Below, piece after piece: positions 53,748 to 63,196 of a stretch of DNA of 64,000 nucleotides. The position numbers and the translations under genes are program-made. The notes beneath the pieces were generated by a model. That model was not told the DNA's origin and did not search any database. It saw nothing but the letters and a program-made list of their open reading frames with translations. The stretch comes from UBA4951 sp963616935 (GTDB lineage Bacteria > Bacillota_I > Bacilli_A > RFN20 > CAG-826): NCBI GenBank assembly GCA_963616935.1, contig CAVEMS010000003.1:62001-126000 (forward strand), given 5' to 3'. Positions within the stretch are counted from its first letter, which is position 1, and each line of letters opens with the position of its first letter.

Positions 53748-55811
53748 TTAAATATCGAGGTTTTGCACGAATTTTGCGTTTTTGGAAATGAATTCGCGCC
53801 TTGGTTCAACATCATCACCCATCAATTCGGTGAACGCTTTGTCGGCCAAAGAAGCATCCTCAACGGTGATGCGGATCATCTTTCTAACGGCTGGATCCAT
53901 GGTCGTTTCCCAAAGTTGCTGAGCATCCATTTCACCCAAACCTTTATAACGTTGGAATGGGTATCCCGGTTTGAGTTGAAGGGCTTTTTTGAGAGCCTCT
54001 AGCTGATCGTCGTTATAAGCGTAATAGGGTTGGCCTTTATATTCGATCTTATATAGAGGCGGTTGGGCGATATAGACATAGCCGCCATCAAGAAGCGGTT
54101 TCATGAAGCGGTAGAAGAAGGTCAGCAAAAGGATGCGGATGTGATCGCCGTCAACATCAGCGTCGGTCATGATGACGATTTTGTGATAGCGAATCTTCGT
54201 CACATCGAAATTCTCTCTGATACCAGCGCCGATGGCGGTGATCATGTTCCCTATTTCGGCGTTCTTGAAAATCCTTTCTTCATTGGCTTTTTCAACGTTG
54301 AGAATCTTACCTCTCAAAGGCAATATGGCTTGGATGTTGCGGTCGCGGCCGTTTTTGGCGCTACCGCCGGCGGAATTACCCTCAACGATATAAAGTTCGC
54401 ATTCCTCCGGATTTTTGCTTGAGCAATCGGCCAATTTGCCAGGTAACGTGGTGATTCCCAAAGCGGTTTTTCTGGTCGCTTCCCTCGCTTTTTGGGCAGC
54501 CATACGGCCGCTTGCGGCGAGTTGCGCTTTTTTGACAATCGCTTTCGCTTGATCCGGATGTTCCAATAGGTATTGTGCCAATTGCTGGCCAACGACGGTT
54601 GAAACGATTTTACGGACTTCGCTGTTGCCAAGTTTCGTCTTCGTTTGTCCTTCGTACTGCGGATTCGGGTGCTTTACGCTGATGACGCAGGTGAGTCCTT
54701 CGCGGCAATCGTCGGTGGTTAAATTCGAATCCTTTTCATCCAATATCTTGAATTTTCTCGCATAGTCGTTGATGGTTCTGTTCAAAGCGAGGTTGAAGCC
54801 CTCGACATGGGTTCCGCCTTCTTTGGTGCTGATGTTGTTACAGAAAGAATAAACGCCATCACTGTTATAGTAATCGGTCCATTGACAGGCGACCTCGGCG
54901 TAGATTCTCTCTTTTGTGCCATCCAACAAAGTGACCTCTTCGGCGCCTTGGCAATAAATGACTTCGTTGTTGATCGAAAGCTTCCCTTGATTGATGAAGG
55001 CGACGTATTCCCTGATACCGCCATCGTATTGGAAAACATCACTCACGGCCGTTTCTGGGCGCAAATCAGTCAAGCTGATGCGGACGCCGCCATTAAGGAA
55101 GGCCATTTGTCTTAAATGGTTTTTGATGGTCTCATAGTTATAGACCGTCGTTTCGGTGAAGATGTCCGGATCTGGAAGGAAGTGAACGGTCGTGCCATGG
55201 TCGTCGCAATCGCCGATTCTCTTTAAATGCTCAACGATTTTGCCGCCGTCAACGAACTTGACGTAATAGACGCCGCCATCTTTATGTACGGTGACCTCGC
55301 AAAGGGTCGATAAGGCATTGACGACGGAAGCGCCAACGCCGTGAAGACCGCCGGAAACCTTATATCCTCCACCTTCGCCGAACTTTCCGCCGGCATGAAG
55401 GATGGTGTAAGCCGTTTCGACACCGGAAAGACCGCTTTTGGCGACGATGTCGACCGGAATTCCACGGCCATCGTCCTTAACGGTTATCGAGTTGTCTTTC
55501 TCAATCGTGACCTCAATGTGCGAGCAATAACCAGCCAAAGCCTCATCGATCGCGTTATCGACTATTTCCCAAACGAGGTGGTGCAAACCCGCGCTCGCGG
55601 TCGTGGCGATATACATGCCCGGACGTTTACGGACAGCCTCTAAGCCCTCCAAGACCTGGATGTTTTCGGCCGTGTATTTCTCATCGGCTTTCTCTATCGC
55701 CTTTTCATTGGACACATCCTTCATCTCGTATTGGAATTTGTCCTCTTCCGGTAGAGTTTCCGTTTTTAGTGAAACGGCCGCCGAATTCCCTTCTTTCTTT
55801 TCTTCTTCCAT
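53748..55811 (-). CDS. gyrB: DNA gyrase subunit B
   Basis: The 687-residue protein has the GHKL ATPase domain (DGRGIPVD; GGLHGVGASVVNALS) and the TOPRIM domain (EGNSAGGSAKNGRD and DADVDGDHIR), then the C-terminal tail that binds GyrA. The N-terminus carries an extra acidic segment of about 40 residues before the family start (TAENIQVLEGLEAVRKRPGMYI). It is four bases from recF. Confidence 0.97.
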   Translation of the reverse strand: MEEEKKEGNSAAVSLKTETLPEEDKFQYEMKDVSNEKAIEKADEKYTAENIQVLEGLEAVRKRPGMYIATTASAGLHHLVWEIVDNAIDEALAGYCSHIEVTIEKDNSITVKDDGRGIPVDIVAKSGLSGVETAYTILHAGGKFGEGGGYKVSGGLHGVGASVVNALSTLCEVTVHKDGGVYYVKFVDGGKIVEHLKRIGDCDDHGTTVHFLPDPDIFTETTVYNYETIKNHLRQMAFLNGGVRISLTDLRPETAVSDVFQYDGGIREYVAFINQGKLSINNEVIYCQGAEEVTLLDGTKERIYAEVACQWTDYYNSDGVYSFCNNISTKEGGTHVEGFNLALNRTINDYARKFKILDEKDSNLTTDDCREGLTCVISVKHPNPQYEGQTKTKLGNSEVRKIVSTVVGQQLAQYLLEHPDQAKAIVKKAQLAASGRMAAQKAREATRKTALGITTLPGKLADCSSKNPEECELYIVEGNSAGGSAKNGRDRNIQAILPLRGKILNVEKANEERIFKNAEIGNMITAIGAGIRENFDVTKIRYHKIVIMTDADVDGDHIRILLLTFFYRFMKPLLDGGYVYIAQPPLYKIEYKGQPYYAYNDDQLEALKKALQLKPGYPFQRYKGLGEMDAQQLWETTMDPAVRKMIRITVEDASLADKAFTELMGDDVEPRREFISKNAKFVQNLDI

Positions 55812-55815
55812 AACT

Positions 55816-56880
55816 TCAATTCCTCCTTGTAACGTTATGTTTGTGGAGTTCCGTGTAAGAAGCTCCAGTGACGGTTATTCCTGTCGTCGTAACGAACACC
55901 TGCCCGCTTTTCTTAAGTACCGCGGTCAGATTTCTCGCCCTCTCGTCATCCAACTCGCCATAGACATCGTCGAGTATCACAATCGGCGTGCCATTTTCTT
56001 TTTGGACGAACGAAGGCGATAGCTTGAGAGCGATCGCCGCTATGCGGTTTTCACCACGACTACCGTAGATTCCAACGTCTTTGCCATCTAACAAAGCGAA
56101 GAAATCCTCCCTATGCGGCCCGCAAGACGTCGTTTTGTGGACAACATCCATATCGACGCTCGAGCGAAACGTCTCTAAGGCGCCTTTCTCGATATCGTCC
56201 CCTTTGATGAAGGGGCGATAGACGATTCTCAGCGTTCTTTGGGCCCCGTAAAGCGCGTTAGCGAGTCCATCGAGCGTTTTATTGACCTGAGAGATGAAAT
56301 CGCGTCTTGAGCCAATTATGGCGACGCATTCGCGAGCCATTTGCGAATCGATCACATCAATCTGATCGCGATTCGGCTTTTCCTCTTTAAGAACCGAATT
56401 CCTTTCGGCGAGCAATTTGCCATACCTGCATATCGCCTCGAAGTACGATTGGCTTTTCGAGGATATCGCCATATCCAGGAAGGCGCGCCTGCTTTTGGGC
56501 GACCCCGTGAATAAAGACGCATCGGACGGGGTAAAGAGCGACATCGGGAACAATTTGGCCAATTCGCTGAGTTTTTTGGCCGCCTTCCCGTTTACTAACG
56601 CCCTTCTTTCGTCTTTGGTGAATATCAGCTCAACTTTCGTCTTGCCGTTCTCATTCTCTCCGAAAGCCGTTATCTTGGCGAACTCCTTGCCGTTTTTTAT
56701 GAGGGGGGCGAACTCATTCGAGCGCCACCCTTTGCCAACGGACAGGCAATATATCGCCTCAACAAGATTGGTTTTGCCCGACCCGTTCTCGCCCTCGACG
56801 ATATTAAGGCCGTCGGACGGCTCGTAGATCAGACGATCGTACCCGCGAAAGTCGCGAAGCTCCAAACGTAGGAGTTTCAT
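55816..56880 (-). CDS. recF: DNA replication and repair protein RecF
   Basis: The 354-residue SMC-like ATPase has Walker A GENGSGKTNLVEAI near residue 31, the signature region SRGENRIAAIALKL and Walker B VILDDVYGELD. It loads RecA at gaps together with RecO and RecR. The start overlaps the S4 gene stop by four bases. Confidence 0.95.
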   Translation of the reverse strand: MKLLRLELRDFRGYDRLIYEPSDGLNIVEGENGSGKTNLVEAIYCLSVGKGWRSNEFAPLIKNGKEFAKITAFGENENGKTKVELIFTKDERRALVNGKAAKKLSELAKLFPMSLFTPSDASLFTGSPKSRRAFLDMAISSKSQSYFEAICRYGKLLAERNSVLKEEKPNRDQIDVIDSQMARECVAIIGSRRDFISQVNKTLDGLANALYGAQRTLRIVYRPFIKGDDIEKGALETFRSSVDMDVVHKTTSCGPHREDFFALLDGKDVGIYGSRGENRIAAIALKLSPSFVQKENGTPIVILDDVYGELDDERARNLTAVLKKSGQVFVTTTGITVTGASYTELHKHNVTRRN

Positions 56881-57098
56881 TTCGAAACGATCTCGTATTC
56901 GCCTTCCTTCAAAGAAACGACGTCGCCCGGGCGAAGTTTTTTGCCACGGCGGTCATCCCTTTCGCCGTTCACAAGGGCGGCGTTTTCGGAAAGGTACCTC
57001 TTTTCTTCGGAACCAAGAGAGACAATGCCGACGTATTTCAAAAACTGTCCAAGGGTTATGTATTCTCCTTTGATGGCAACCTTCTTCATTTGCGGCAT
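56877..57098 (-). CDS. yaaA: S4-domain RNA-binding protein (YaaA type)
   Basis: The 73-residue protein is a single S4 domain (ITLGQFLKYVGIVSLGSEEK, then LVNGERDDRRGKKLRPGDVV). It is the small S4 protein between dnaN and recF in many Firmicutes. GAGGTG precedes the ATG. Confidence 0.93.
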   Translation of the reverse strand: MPQMKKVAIKGEYITLGQFLKYVGIVSLGSEEKRYLSENAALVNGERDDRRGKKLRPGDVVSLKEGEYEIVSK

Positions 57099-57109
57099 TT
57101 TTTCACCTC

Positions 57110-57129
57110 ATATATAGTTTACTATATAT
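57110..57129 (-). promoter_or_regulatory. Inverted repeat in the promoter region of the S4-recF-gyr operon
   Basis: ATATATAGT-TT-ACTATATAT is a perfect nine-base inverted repeat just before the SD. It can serve as -10 sequence in either direction and may be an operator. Confidence 0.4.
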
Positions 57130-57132
57130 AAC

Positions 57133-57162
57133 AAAAAAGAGGAATGATTTTTTCATCCCTCT
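57133..57162 (-). terminator. Terminator after dnaN
   Basis: AGAGGGATGA/TCATTCCTCT stem with one mismatch around an A-rich loop, then TTTTTTG on the minus strand. Confidence 0.85.
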
Positions 57163-57191
57163 AAGCCATTTCCGAAAATGCCGTTTAAAAG

Positions 57192-58313
57192 CTAACGCGT
57201 CCTCATTGGCGTTATGAGTTCGACGATGGTCATATCATTTGGGTTTTCGATGACGAACGGCTTCATTTCGCCTATAAATTTCATTTTCACATCTTCTGAT
57301 CCCAAAGCGCGAATCGCCTGAGTCACAAAAGAAGCGTTGAACGCGACATCCAAGCGCTCGCCATCGTAGTCCGACGTTTTGATTTTCTCAACGCCGGCTC
57401 CGTTTTGATCGTTCGAAGAGGACAATTCGACGCCATCCGACGACATCGACAGCTTGACGACCGCCGCCCTATCGGTGGAGAGGGTGCTAACACGGTCTAT
57501 CGCGCTTAAAAGCTCGGCCGCATTGACATTGAGAGTCGCATTGAAGTTTTGCGGTATTATGGAACTCGAAACCGGATAATTTTCATCGACGATACGGCAG
57601 GAAACGACGGTATCGCCGAAGCTCATGACCGCCTTTTTGTTGCCGGCAGAGATCTCGACGTCGTAATTCGTTTCAAACATCTTTACAACATCCGAAAGGG
57701 TTTTGGCGGGGATATTGAAAGCGAAACGAGCCGACGGATCTATGACCGCAGTCTTTCTCGATAAACGCGCGCTATCAGTCGCTGTAGCAGTAAGATTGCC
57801 AGCCTCCGCTTTCAGATTAACGGTCGTTAAAACACGCCTCGTCTCTTTATCCAAGGCCGCGAACGCCGTTGCTTCGACTAGTGCCGTGAGATCTGTGCTC
57901 GATATCGTTAACGGGGTGCCGATACGTTCTAAATCAATATCCGGGTATTCGTCGGCTGGCATGCAGACCAGTTTATAACTGCTCGTGCCATCGTCTATCT
58001 TCGCCATTCTTTCGTCTATAACTTCGAAAGACATCTCGTCTCCGCCCATCTTCCTTACGATGTCGGTTAAGATTCTGGCGTTGACCAGAACCGATCCCAT
58101 AGCGTGGTTTCTGATATTTTCGTTTCCGTTTTGAGAGGCCAATATCCTTGTGAATACAGCCAGGCTGTCGTTGGATGACGTTATCTCGAGTTCTTCGGAG
58201 GTCATCTCGATTTTAAAACACATCAATTGTGGGTTTGTGCTTTTGCTGCCGATACCATGACTTGCCAATATAAGGGATTTCAGAAATTTGTTTTTATTAA
58301 TGGTGAAGCGCAT
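57192..58313 (-). CDS. dnaN: DNA polymerase III beta subunit (sliding clamp)
   Basis: The 373-residue protein shows the three clamp domains and starts MRFTINKNKFLKSLILASHG as usual; the C-terminal LITPMRTR is the family end. It lies 120 bases after dnaA; a DnaA-box-like TTTATCCAC lies in between. Confidence 0.96.
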   Translation of the reverse strand: MRFTINKNKFLKSLILASHGIGSKSTNPQLMCFKIEMTSEELEITSSNDSLAVFTRILASQNGNENIRNHAMGSVLVNARILTDIVRKMGGDEMSFEVIDERMAKIDDGTSSYKLVCMPADEYPDIDLERIGTPLTISSTDLTALVEATAFAALDKETRRVLTTVNLKAEAGNLTATATDSARLSRKTAVIDPSARFAFNIPAKTLSDVVKMFETNYDVEISAGNKKAVMSFGDTVVSCRIVDENYPVSSSIIPQNFNATLNVNAAELLSAIDRVSTLSTDRAAVVKLSMSSDGVELSSSNDQNGAGVEKIKTSDYDGERLDVAFNASFVTQAIRALGSEDVKMKFIGEMKPFVIENPNDMTIVELITPMRTR

Positions 58314-58433
58314 GCGTTTTCTTCCTCTCTTTTTCTTTTATACGTATTTTACAACAATAATTATTAATCGCGGTGGAAAAGTGGATAAACGTTGTTGTCG
58401 CGTTCGGTATTCGCTTACAATCGGCCGTTTCGT

Positions 58434-59849
58434 CTACTTTAGTCGCCTCTTTAGTTCGTCTATGGCTTTCTTGGATTCCGGGTTTTCTTTCAACTCTTTT
58501 TCCACTTTCGAGACGGCGCTCATGACGGTTGTGTGGTCTTTGCCGCCGAAATAGGCCCCGATTTTCGTTAGTGGCATATTCATCATGTTTCTCATCAGGT
58601 ACATGGCCACGTGCCTTGCCAGCGCAATTTGTCCGGTTCTCGATTTTCCGGTTATCTGGTGGGTGGCGAGGTTGTAATAATCGGCGACTGTGCGGACTAT
58701 TTTGTCTTCGCTCAGCTCCGATTTGTCACCCGATGATGAAACCAGCGATTCGATGGCTTCTTTCGTTATGGAAAGATCTATATGCTTGGATGGCCGTATG
58801 TTGACGATGTAGAACAACAGTCTGTCTAAGGCGCCTTCCAATTCTCGGATGTTCTTTTTGAATTTGTCGGCTAAATACTCTATTGCGTCTTGATCGAAAT
58901 CAGATAAAGAAAGGCCTGATTGCTGACCACTTTGTTCGATGCGCAATTCGAGGATTTTCTCTCTCACTTCTTTTTCCGGGGCCCCGATCGATAAAGGTAA
59001 CCCTTGGACGAAACGCGATTTTAAACGCTCGTCCAACCCATTTAACTTAGATGGGTGCTGATCGCTTGTGAGAACGACTTGCTTGCCGCTGTTATAGAAA
59101 TTGTTATATATGGAGAAGAATGTTTCTTCCGTAGCTTTCTTGTTCGATAGGAACTGGACGTCGTCGACGAGCAAAATATCCACGGATTCTTTGAACCAAT
59201 CGACGATGGAATCGCTTTTTCCGCTTGTGACATATTTTACGTACTCATTCAAGAATTCTTGCGCGTGGACGTAAAGGACTCTCAAAGATGGGTTCTTCTC
59301 CACCGCGGCGTTTCCTATCGCGTGCAATAGGTGCGTTTTTCCGAGTCCGGAATCGCCGTATATCAAAATCGGATTAAAGAAACGCCCCGGGTTTTGCGAG
59401 GCCATTAAGGAGGCTTGGTATGCCTCGCGATTTGATGGACCCACAACGAAGGTTTTAAATGTGTAGTTCGGATTTAAAGTGGAATCGGAGAAATATGCCT
59501 GTTTTTCGACTTTTTTCGGATGATAAGATTTCGCTTCGTCGACGCTCATGAATTTGATTTCGAAATTGCTTTCGGTGGCTTGGTGCACAATGTCGGACAC
59601 CGTTTTCTTAAATTGCGTAGAGGCGACCGTGGCGGCCATTTGCGAGTTGACGACGACGATCATGGTGTTGTCGTGGATCGAATCTATATAACTATCGGAA
59701 AAGAAGGTGTCGTAAACGGCATTGTCGTTTATCGCCGACTTTATCTTGATGAGGATTCTTCCCCATAAGGCCACTATTTCAGAAATTCCGGGTTCCATAA
59801 GCTGAGCGGTATAAAGATTACCACGGATGGTAATAAATGTAGAGGACAT
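58434..59849 (-). CDS. dnaA: Chromosomal replication initiator DnaA
   Basis: From the ATG at 59849 the product has 471 residues, the normal length. Domain I is at about 15-95, then the AAA+ domain with Walker A GDSGLGKTHLLHA and Walker B ILLVDDVQFLSNK, and domain IV with GGKDHTTVMSAVSKVEKE, which binds DnaA boxes. The SD is weak; an ATG at 59804 is the alternative, while the frame to 59990 would run through DnaA boxes and is unlikely. Confidence 0.95.
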   Translation of the reverse strand: MSSTFITIRGNLYTAQLMEPGISEIVALWGRILIKIKSAINDNAVYDTFFSDSYIDSIHDNTMIVVVNSQMAATVASTQFKKTVSDIVHQATESNFEIKFMSVDEAKSYHPKKVEKQAYFSDSTLNPNYTFKTFVVGPSNREAYQASLMASQNPGRFFNPILIYGDSGLGKTHLLHAIGNAAVEKNPSLRVLYVHAQEFLNEYVKYVTSGKSDSIVDWFKESVDILLVDDVQFLSNKKATEETFFSIYNNFYNSGKQVVLTSDQHPSKLNGLDERLKSRFVQGLPLSIGAPEKEVREKILELRIEQSGQQSGLSLSDFDQDAIEYLADKFKKNIRELEGALDRLLFYIVNIRPSKHIDLSITKEAIESLVSSSGDKSELSEDKIVRTVADYYNLATHQITGKSRTGQIALARHVAMYLMRNMMNMPLTKIGAYFGGKDHTTVMSAVSKVEKELKENPESKKAIDELKRRLK

Positions 59850-60423
59850 TTTTATTTTTTCCACATTTTCGTTGGTTGCGTCATTGATATTTGTTTTTGA
59901 TGTCGTGAATTGGATGTGGAAAACTTTTTGTATTGTGTTAGAAAAATTGTAAATGTGGAAAAGTGGGTATTTTGACATTGTTTTCAACATTTACTTTTTG
60001 TGAAAAGTGTACGAAAACACTACAAAAAAGTGTGTTTTCCACAAAATGTGGATATTTTTCATCTAAAACACACATCAATAATCCGTTTCTTTGTCGATAT
60101 GAAAAATCGAATTCGCACTAAAATGTTTGTTGGTAGCGCTTTCAAAGGTGTTAACGATGTTACTTTGATCGATTTTTCGTCATGCGATCAGACGTCGCAA
60201 AAACGTCAATTTTTTAATCGTATAAAATAAGAACGCACGCGCGCGACGGTGCTTTTTGTGGATAAAAAACGATTGTTCGACTTTTTTGCTTTGGCGATTT
60301 CTTAAGCTCTTTGGAGTGAGGTTTTTGTCGCTACGGTCGGTTAAACGCTCTTCTTTTGTTGTTTTAGGGCTCTCAAATATTTATAATCATTCCGCACGCA
60401 AGTGAACCTCGGAGGATTTCATC
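59850..60423. other. Replication origin (oriC) with DnaA-box cluster
   Basis: This gene-free region between dnaA and rpmH has TTTTCCACA or its complement at 59857-59865, 59915-59923, 59954-59962 and 60035-60043, TGTGGATAT at 60047-60055 and one perfect TGTGGATAA at 60257-60265. It is AT-rich around 59960-60060. Genes diverge from it on both sides. Confidence 0.88.
60359..60387 (+). promoter_or_regulatory. Probable rpmH promoter
   Basis: TTGTTT and a perfect TATAAT (60382-60387) are 17 bases apart, about 37 bases before the rpmH ATG. Confidence 0.55.
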
Positions 60424-60558
60424 ATGAAAAAAACCTATCAACCATCTAAGATCAAGCATGCTAACGAAGCCGGTTTCCGTAAGAGAATGAAGAGCGCATC
60501 CGGTCGTGCCGTTTTGGCTCGCCGTCGTGCCAAAGGCCGCGCTAAAATCGCCGCTTAA
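60424..60558 (+). CDS. rpmH: Ribosomal protein L34
   Basis: The 44-residue product MKKTYQPSKIKHANEAGFRK followed by RMKSASGRAVLARRRAKGR is unmistakable L34. GGAGG precedes the ATG. It is the first gene of the operon with rnpA, yidC and jag. Confidence 0.97.
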   Translation: MKKTYQPSKIKHANEAGFRKRMKSASGRAVLARRRAKGRAKIAA

Positions 60559-60569
60559 TAGAAAGATCG

Positions 60570-60902
60570 ATGAAAAGGGAAAACCGAATTCTAAAACATC
60601 GCGAATTCGTTGAGATTTTATCGAAATATCCCTTTGAAAAAACAAGCCATTTCGTAATTCATTATCGACAAAATAGCGCTGAAAAAATTCGCGTCGGCAT
60701 CAATGTTGGCAAAAAGAGCGGAGATGCGGTCACGCGAAACAAAATAAAACGTCAGATAAGGACGTTGGTTGGCGCAATCTTCGATTTTGGAAAGTCGCTT
60801 GATATCGTCATCTTGGTTAGACCCACCTATACGCCGGAACTTTATTGCGAAGCTCAAGGCGAATTGCAGGGTCTCTGGGAAAAGATCGGAGAGAAACATT
60901 GA
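60570..60902 (+). CDS. rnpA: Ribonuclease P protein component
   Basis: The 110-residue protein has the RNase P signature KKSGDAVTRNKIKRQIR and the N-terminal RILKHREFVEIL. It supports RNase P RNA in trimming the 5' end of tRNA precursors. It ends in TGA, overlapping the TTG start of yidC. Confidence 0.95.
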   Translation: MKRENRILKHREFVEILSKYPFEKTSHFVIHYRQNSAEKIRVGINVGKKSGDAVTRNKIKRQIRTLVGAIFDFGKSLDIVILVRPTYTPELYCEAQGELQGLWEKIGEKH

Positions 60903-62491
60903 AAAAAAGAACGAAAATAAAGTTGTTCGGTTTGTTGGGGGTTCTTTTTGGCGCTTTCACGCTTTCTAGTTGCGTGGCCAATTTTTGCTCCGATACGGAT
61001 AAAGCCAATATCGCTTACCCCTACGATCAGGGCGTAACCGTTTATGTTGATTCAAAAGACGCCGTTCCTGAGGATTACCGCAAAGACGACCTTTGTTTCC
61101 AACCCGTAGAAGGCAACGACAATCTATGGGCCTATATACCGGTTGATGCCGACGGCGGATTCACCGCGAAAAAAGCCTCCTATCTTAATGGGACGATTTT
61201 GGCCAATGCCAAAACGAACTCATACAGCATCCCATCGTTTGAGTATTTCAAAAGGTTGGATACCAAAGTTTTGTTGGCTGCAATCGAAGAGGCAAAAGAN
61301 NNNNNNNNNNNGTATGACGCTAAAACCATAACGGCATCCCAATTGAATCCGTTTGATAAGGCCGATTGCAATGGCACCGAAGAGGGCGTCAACATAAACG
61401 AAAACAGCGTTCTTCGTAATTATGGGTATATCAAATTTGTCAGTCAAAAAAATGAGAAAACGACTTTTGATTTCGGCAATTGGCTTACTTGGAATTCCGA
61501 AATCGAGAAAGAAATAGGCGCTGAAAATTGCCCAAGCAGCGATTTTGTGACACTCTACAAAAACGCAATAAACAACTTAGTTTCCAATGTCCGTTCTTGC
61601 ATCGCGACAAAGGAAAATAAATACGGCCATTATGGTGCAAATAACAATTGGTCGGTCTCTATGGAGACCACAAATTGGGGCGATGCTTGGGGCAAAGGCC
61701 TCTTCGAAGGGCTTATCGTCTACCCGGTTGCGTGGTTAGTAGATTCTCTTTCCTACGCAATGGATCCGGCCCTCTCTGGCGTCGGCCAAATCTGCGCTTT
61801 GATAATAACGACCTTGATCGTTCGTCTTATCCTCGCCGTTTTGATGTTTAAGAGCACAAGCGATCAGCAAAAGATGCAAGCTTTGCAACCTCAATTGGCG
61901 AAGATACAGGCAAAATACCCCAATTCTGCCACGAATAATGCAGAAAAAATGCGTTTGTCGCAAGAACAAATGGCGCTATATAAACGCAACAAAGTCAGTA
62001 TGTTCAGCACGATAATCGGAATGATCATTCAGTTCCCTGTGTTCATTTCCGTGTGGGGCGCTTTGCAAGGAAGTGCCGTCTTATCATCGGGCGAGGTTTT
62101 AAATCTCCGGCTTAGCGACACCATCCAAAGCGTTCTCTTTAACGTTTCAGGAACTTGGTATTTGAACACCACCGGATGGTGGACTGCGTTGATATTGTTC
62201 ATCGTCATGGCTGCGCTCCAATTCTTGGCTATGAAGCTTCCGCAATGGATCACTAAAGCGAAGACGAAGAATCAAGCGCATTTGACTGCCAATCCAACCG
62301 CCGATAAAAATGCTAAGACTATGAAATACGTTTCATATGGTATGTTGATTTTCACCATTGTCTTAGGCTTTGCTTTGCCGGCCGCTATGGGTGTTTATTG
62401 GGCAATCGGCGCCTTGTTATCTATGGCTCAAACGGCAATCGTTCAGACCATCATTTCAAAAAAGATGGCCAAAAGGAACAACAATAAATAA
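60899..62491 (+). CDS. yidC: Membrane protein insertase YidC, lipoprotein form with large extracellular region
   Basis: A TTG at 60899 with GGAGAG upstream is the likely start; it overlaps the rnpA stop, and the product of about 530 residues then begins with a signal ending in lipobox LSSC. The C-terminal half has the YidC core: VYPVAWLVDSLSYAM, LIITTLIVRLILAVLMFKS with the conserved Arg, VSMFSTIIGMIIQFPVFISV and PAAMGVYWAIGALL. Between Cys and first core helix lie about 240 residues, far more than in Bacillus YidC. Twelve N fall in that region, leaving the frame intact. Confidence 0.92.
   Translation: MKKRTKIKLFGLLGVLFGAFTLSSCVANFCSDTDKANIAYPYDQGVTVYVDSKDAVPEDYRKDDLCFQPVEGNDNLWAYIPVDADGGFTAKKASYLNGTILANAKTNSYSIPSFEYFKRLDTKVLLAAIEEAKXXXXXYDAKTITASQLNPFDKADCNGTEEGVNINENSVLRNYGYIKFVSQKNEKTTFDFGNWLTWNSEIEKEIGAENCPSSDFVTLYKNAINNLVSNVRSCIATKENKYGHYGANNNWSVSMETTNWGDAWGKGLFEGLIVYPVAWLVDSLSYAMDPALSGVGQICALIITTLIVRLILAVLMFKSTSDQQKMQALQPQLAKIQAKYPNSATNNAEKMRLSQEQMALYKRNKVSMFSTIIGMIIQFPVFISVWGALQGSAVLSSGEVLNLRLSDTIQSVLFNVSGTWYLNTTGWWTALILFIVMAALQFLAMKLPQWITKAKTKNQAHLTANPTADKNAKTMKYVSYGMLIFTIVLGFALPAAMGVYWAIGALLSMAQTAIVQTIISKKMAKRNNNK
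61300..61311. other. Undetermined bases (12 N)
   Basis: A run of N inside yidC. Its length is a multiple of three, but true length and sequence are unknown. Confidence 0.99.
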
Positions 62492-62508
62492 TCTTCGGAG
62501 GAATAACG

Positions 62509-63108
62509 ATGAAAGAATTCAAAAACAAAACGGTTGAAGAGGCGTTAAACGACGCCGCTAACGAACTCGGCGTTCCGGTTGCGAATTTGGTTTACAAGGT
62601 CGTCGATGAGAAGAAGGGTCTCTTCCATAAAGAAGCCACTATCAACGTTTACGAGGATGACGATGCGGTCTCCTATGCCAAAGAGTATTTGATCGAATCC
62701 ATTAAGGCGTTGGGCATTGAAATCACCGCCGAAGCGAATTTCCAAGAAGACATAATACATGTCTCAATCGATTCCGCTAGAAATCCGGTTCTTATCGGGA
62801 AAAACGGAAGAACTCTCCAAGCTTTGAATGAATTGGTTCGTTTGGCTGTCAGCAATAAATTCCATCATCGTTATAGGATTTTGCTCGACGTTGGAGGATA
62901 TAAAGAGGACAAATACAGCAGATTGGCTTATGTCGCAAGGAGAAACGCCAACGATGCCATCAAGAATCATATGGACATCAAACTTGAGCCGATGACGCCT
63001 GATGAAAGAAGAATCGTGCATAACACCTTGAGTGGTATGGAACACATCAAAACCGAATCGACTGGCGAAGGTCCGAATAGAGCGGTTGTGATAAAATACG
63101 TCGATTAA
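62509..63108 (+). CDS. jag: Jag/KhpB RNA-binding protein
   Basis: The 199-residue protein has the Jag-N domain (EFKNKTVEEALNDAANELG), a KH domain with the GKNGRTLQAL loop at about residues 102-111 and an R3H domain (MTPDERRIVHNTLSG, then ESTGEGPNRAVVIKY). It is the usual partner gene of yidC. GGAGG precedes the ATG. Confidence 0.95.
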   Translation: MKEFKNKTVEEALNDAANELGVPVANLVYKVVDEKKGLFHKEATINVYEDDDAVSYAKEYLIESIKALGIEITAEANFQEDIIHVSIDSARNPVLIGKNGRTLQALNELVRLAVSNKFHHRYRILLDVGGYKEDKYSRLAYVARRNANDAIKNHMDIKLEPMTPDERRIVHNTLSGMEHIKTESTGEGPNRAVVIKYVD

Positions 63109-63124
63109 CAAAAGAAAGAAAAAT

Positions 63125-63150
63125 GGCGCTGGTAAGCGCCTTTTCTTTTA
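63125..63150 (+). terminator. Terminator after jag
   Basis: GGCGC/GCGCC stem around a six-base loop, then TTTTCTTTT. Confidence 0.88.
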
Positions 63151-63196
63151 AAATTGGCAACATTCTTTTAGAATAACCGTTAAAGAGGTGGAAAAG

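Noticed and set aside
60570..60902. Mycoplasma genetic code with UGA as Trp
   Set aside because: rnpA and the AbiEi-like gene end sensibly at TGA and Trp is encoded by TGG throughout.
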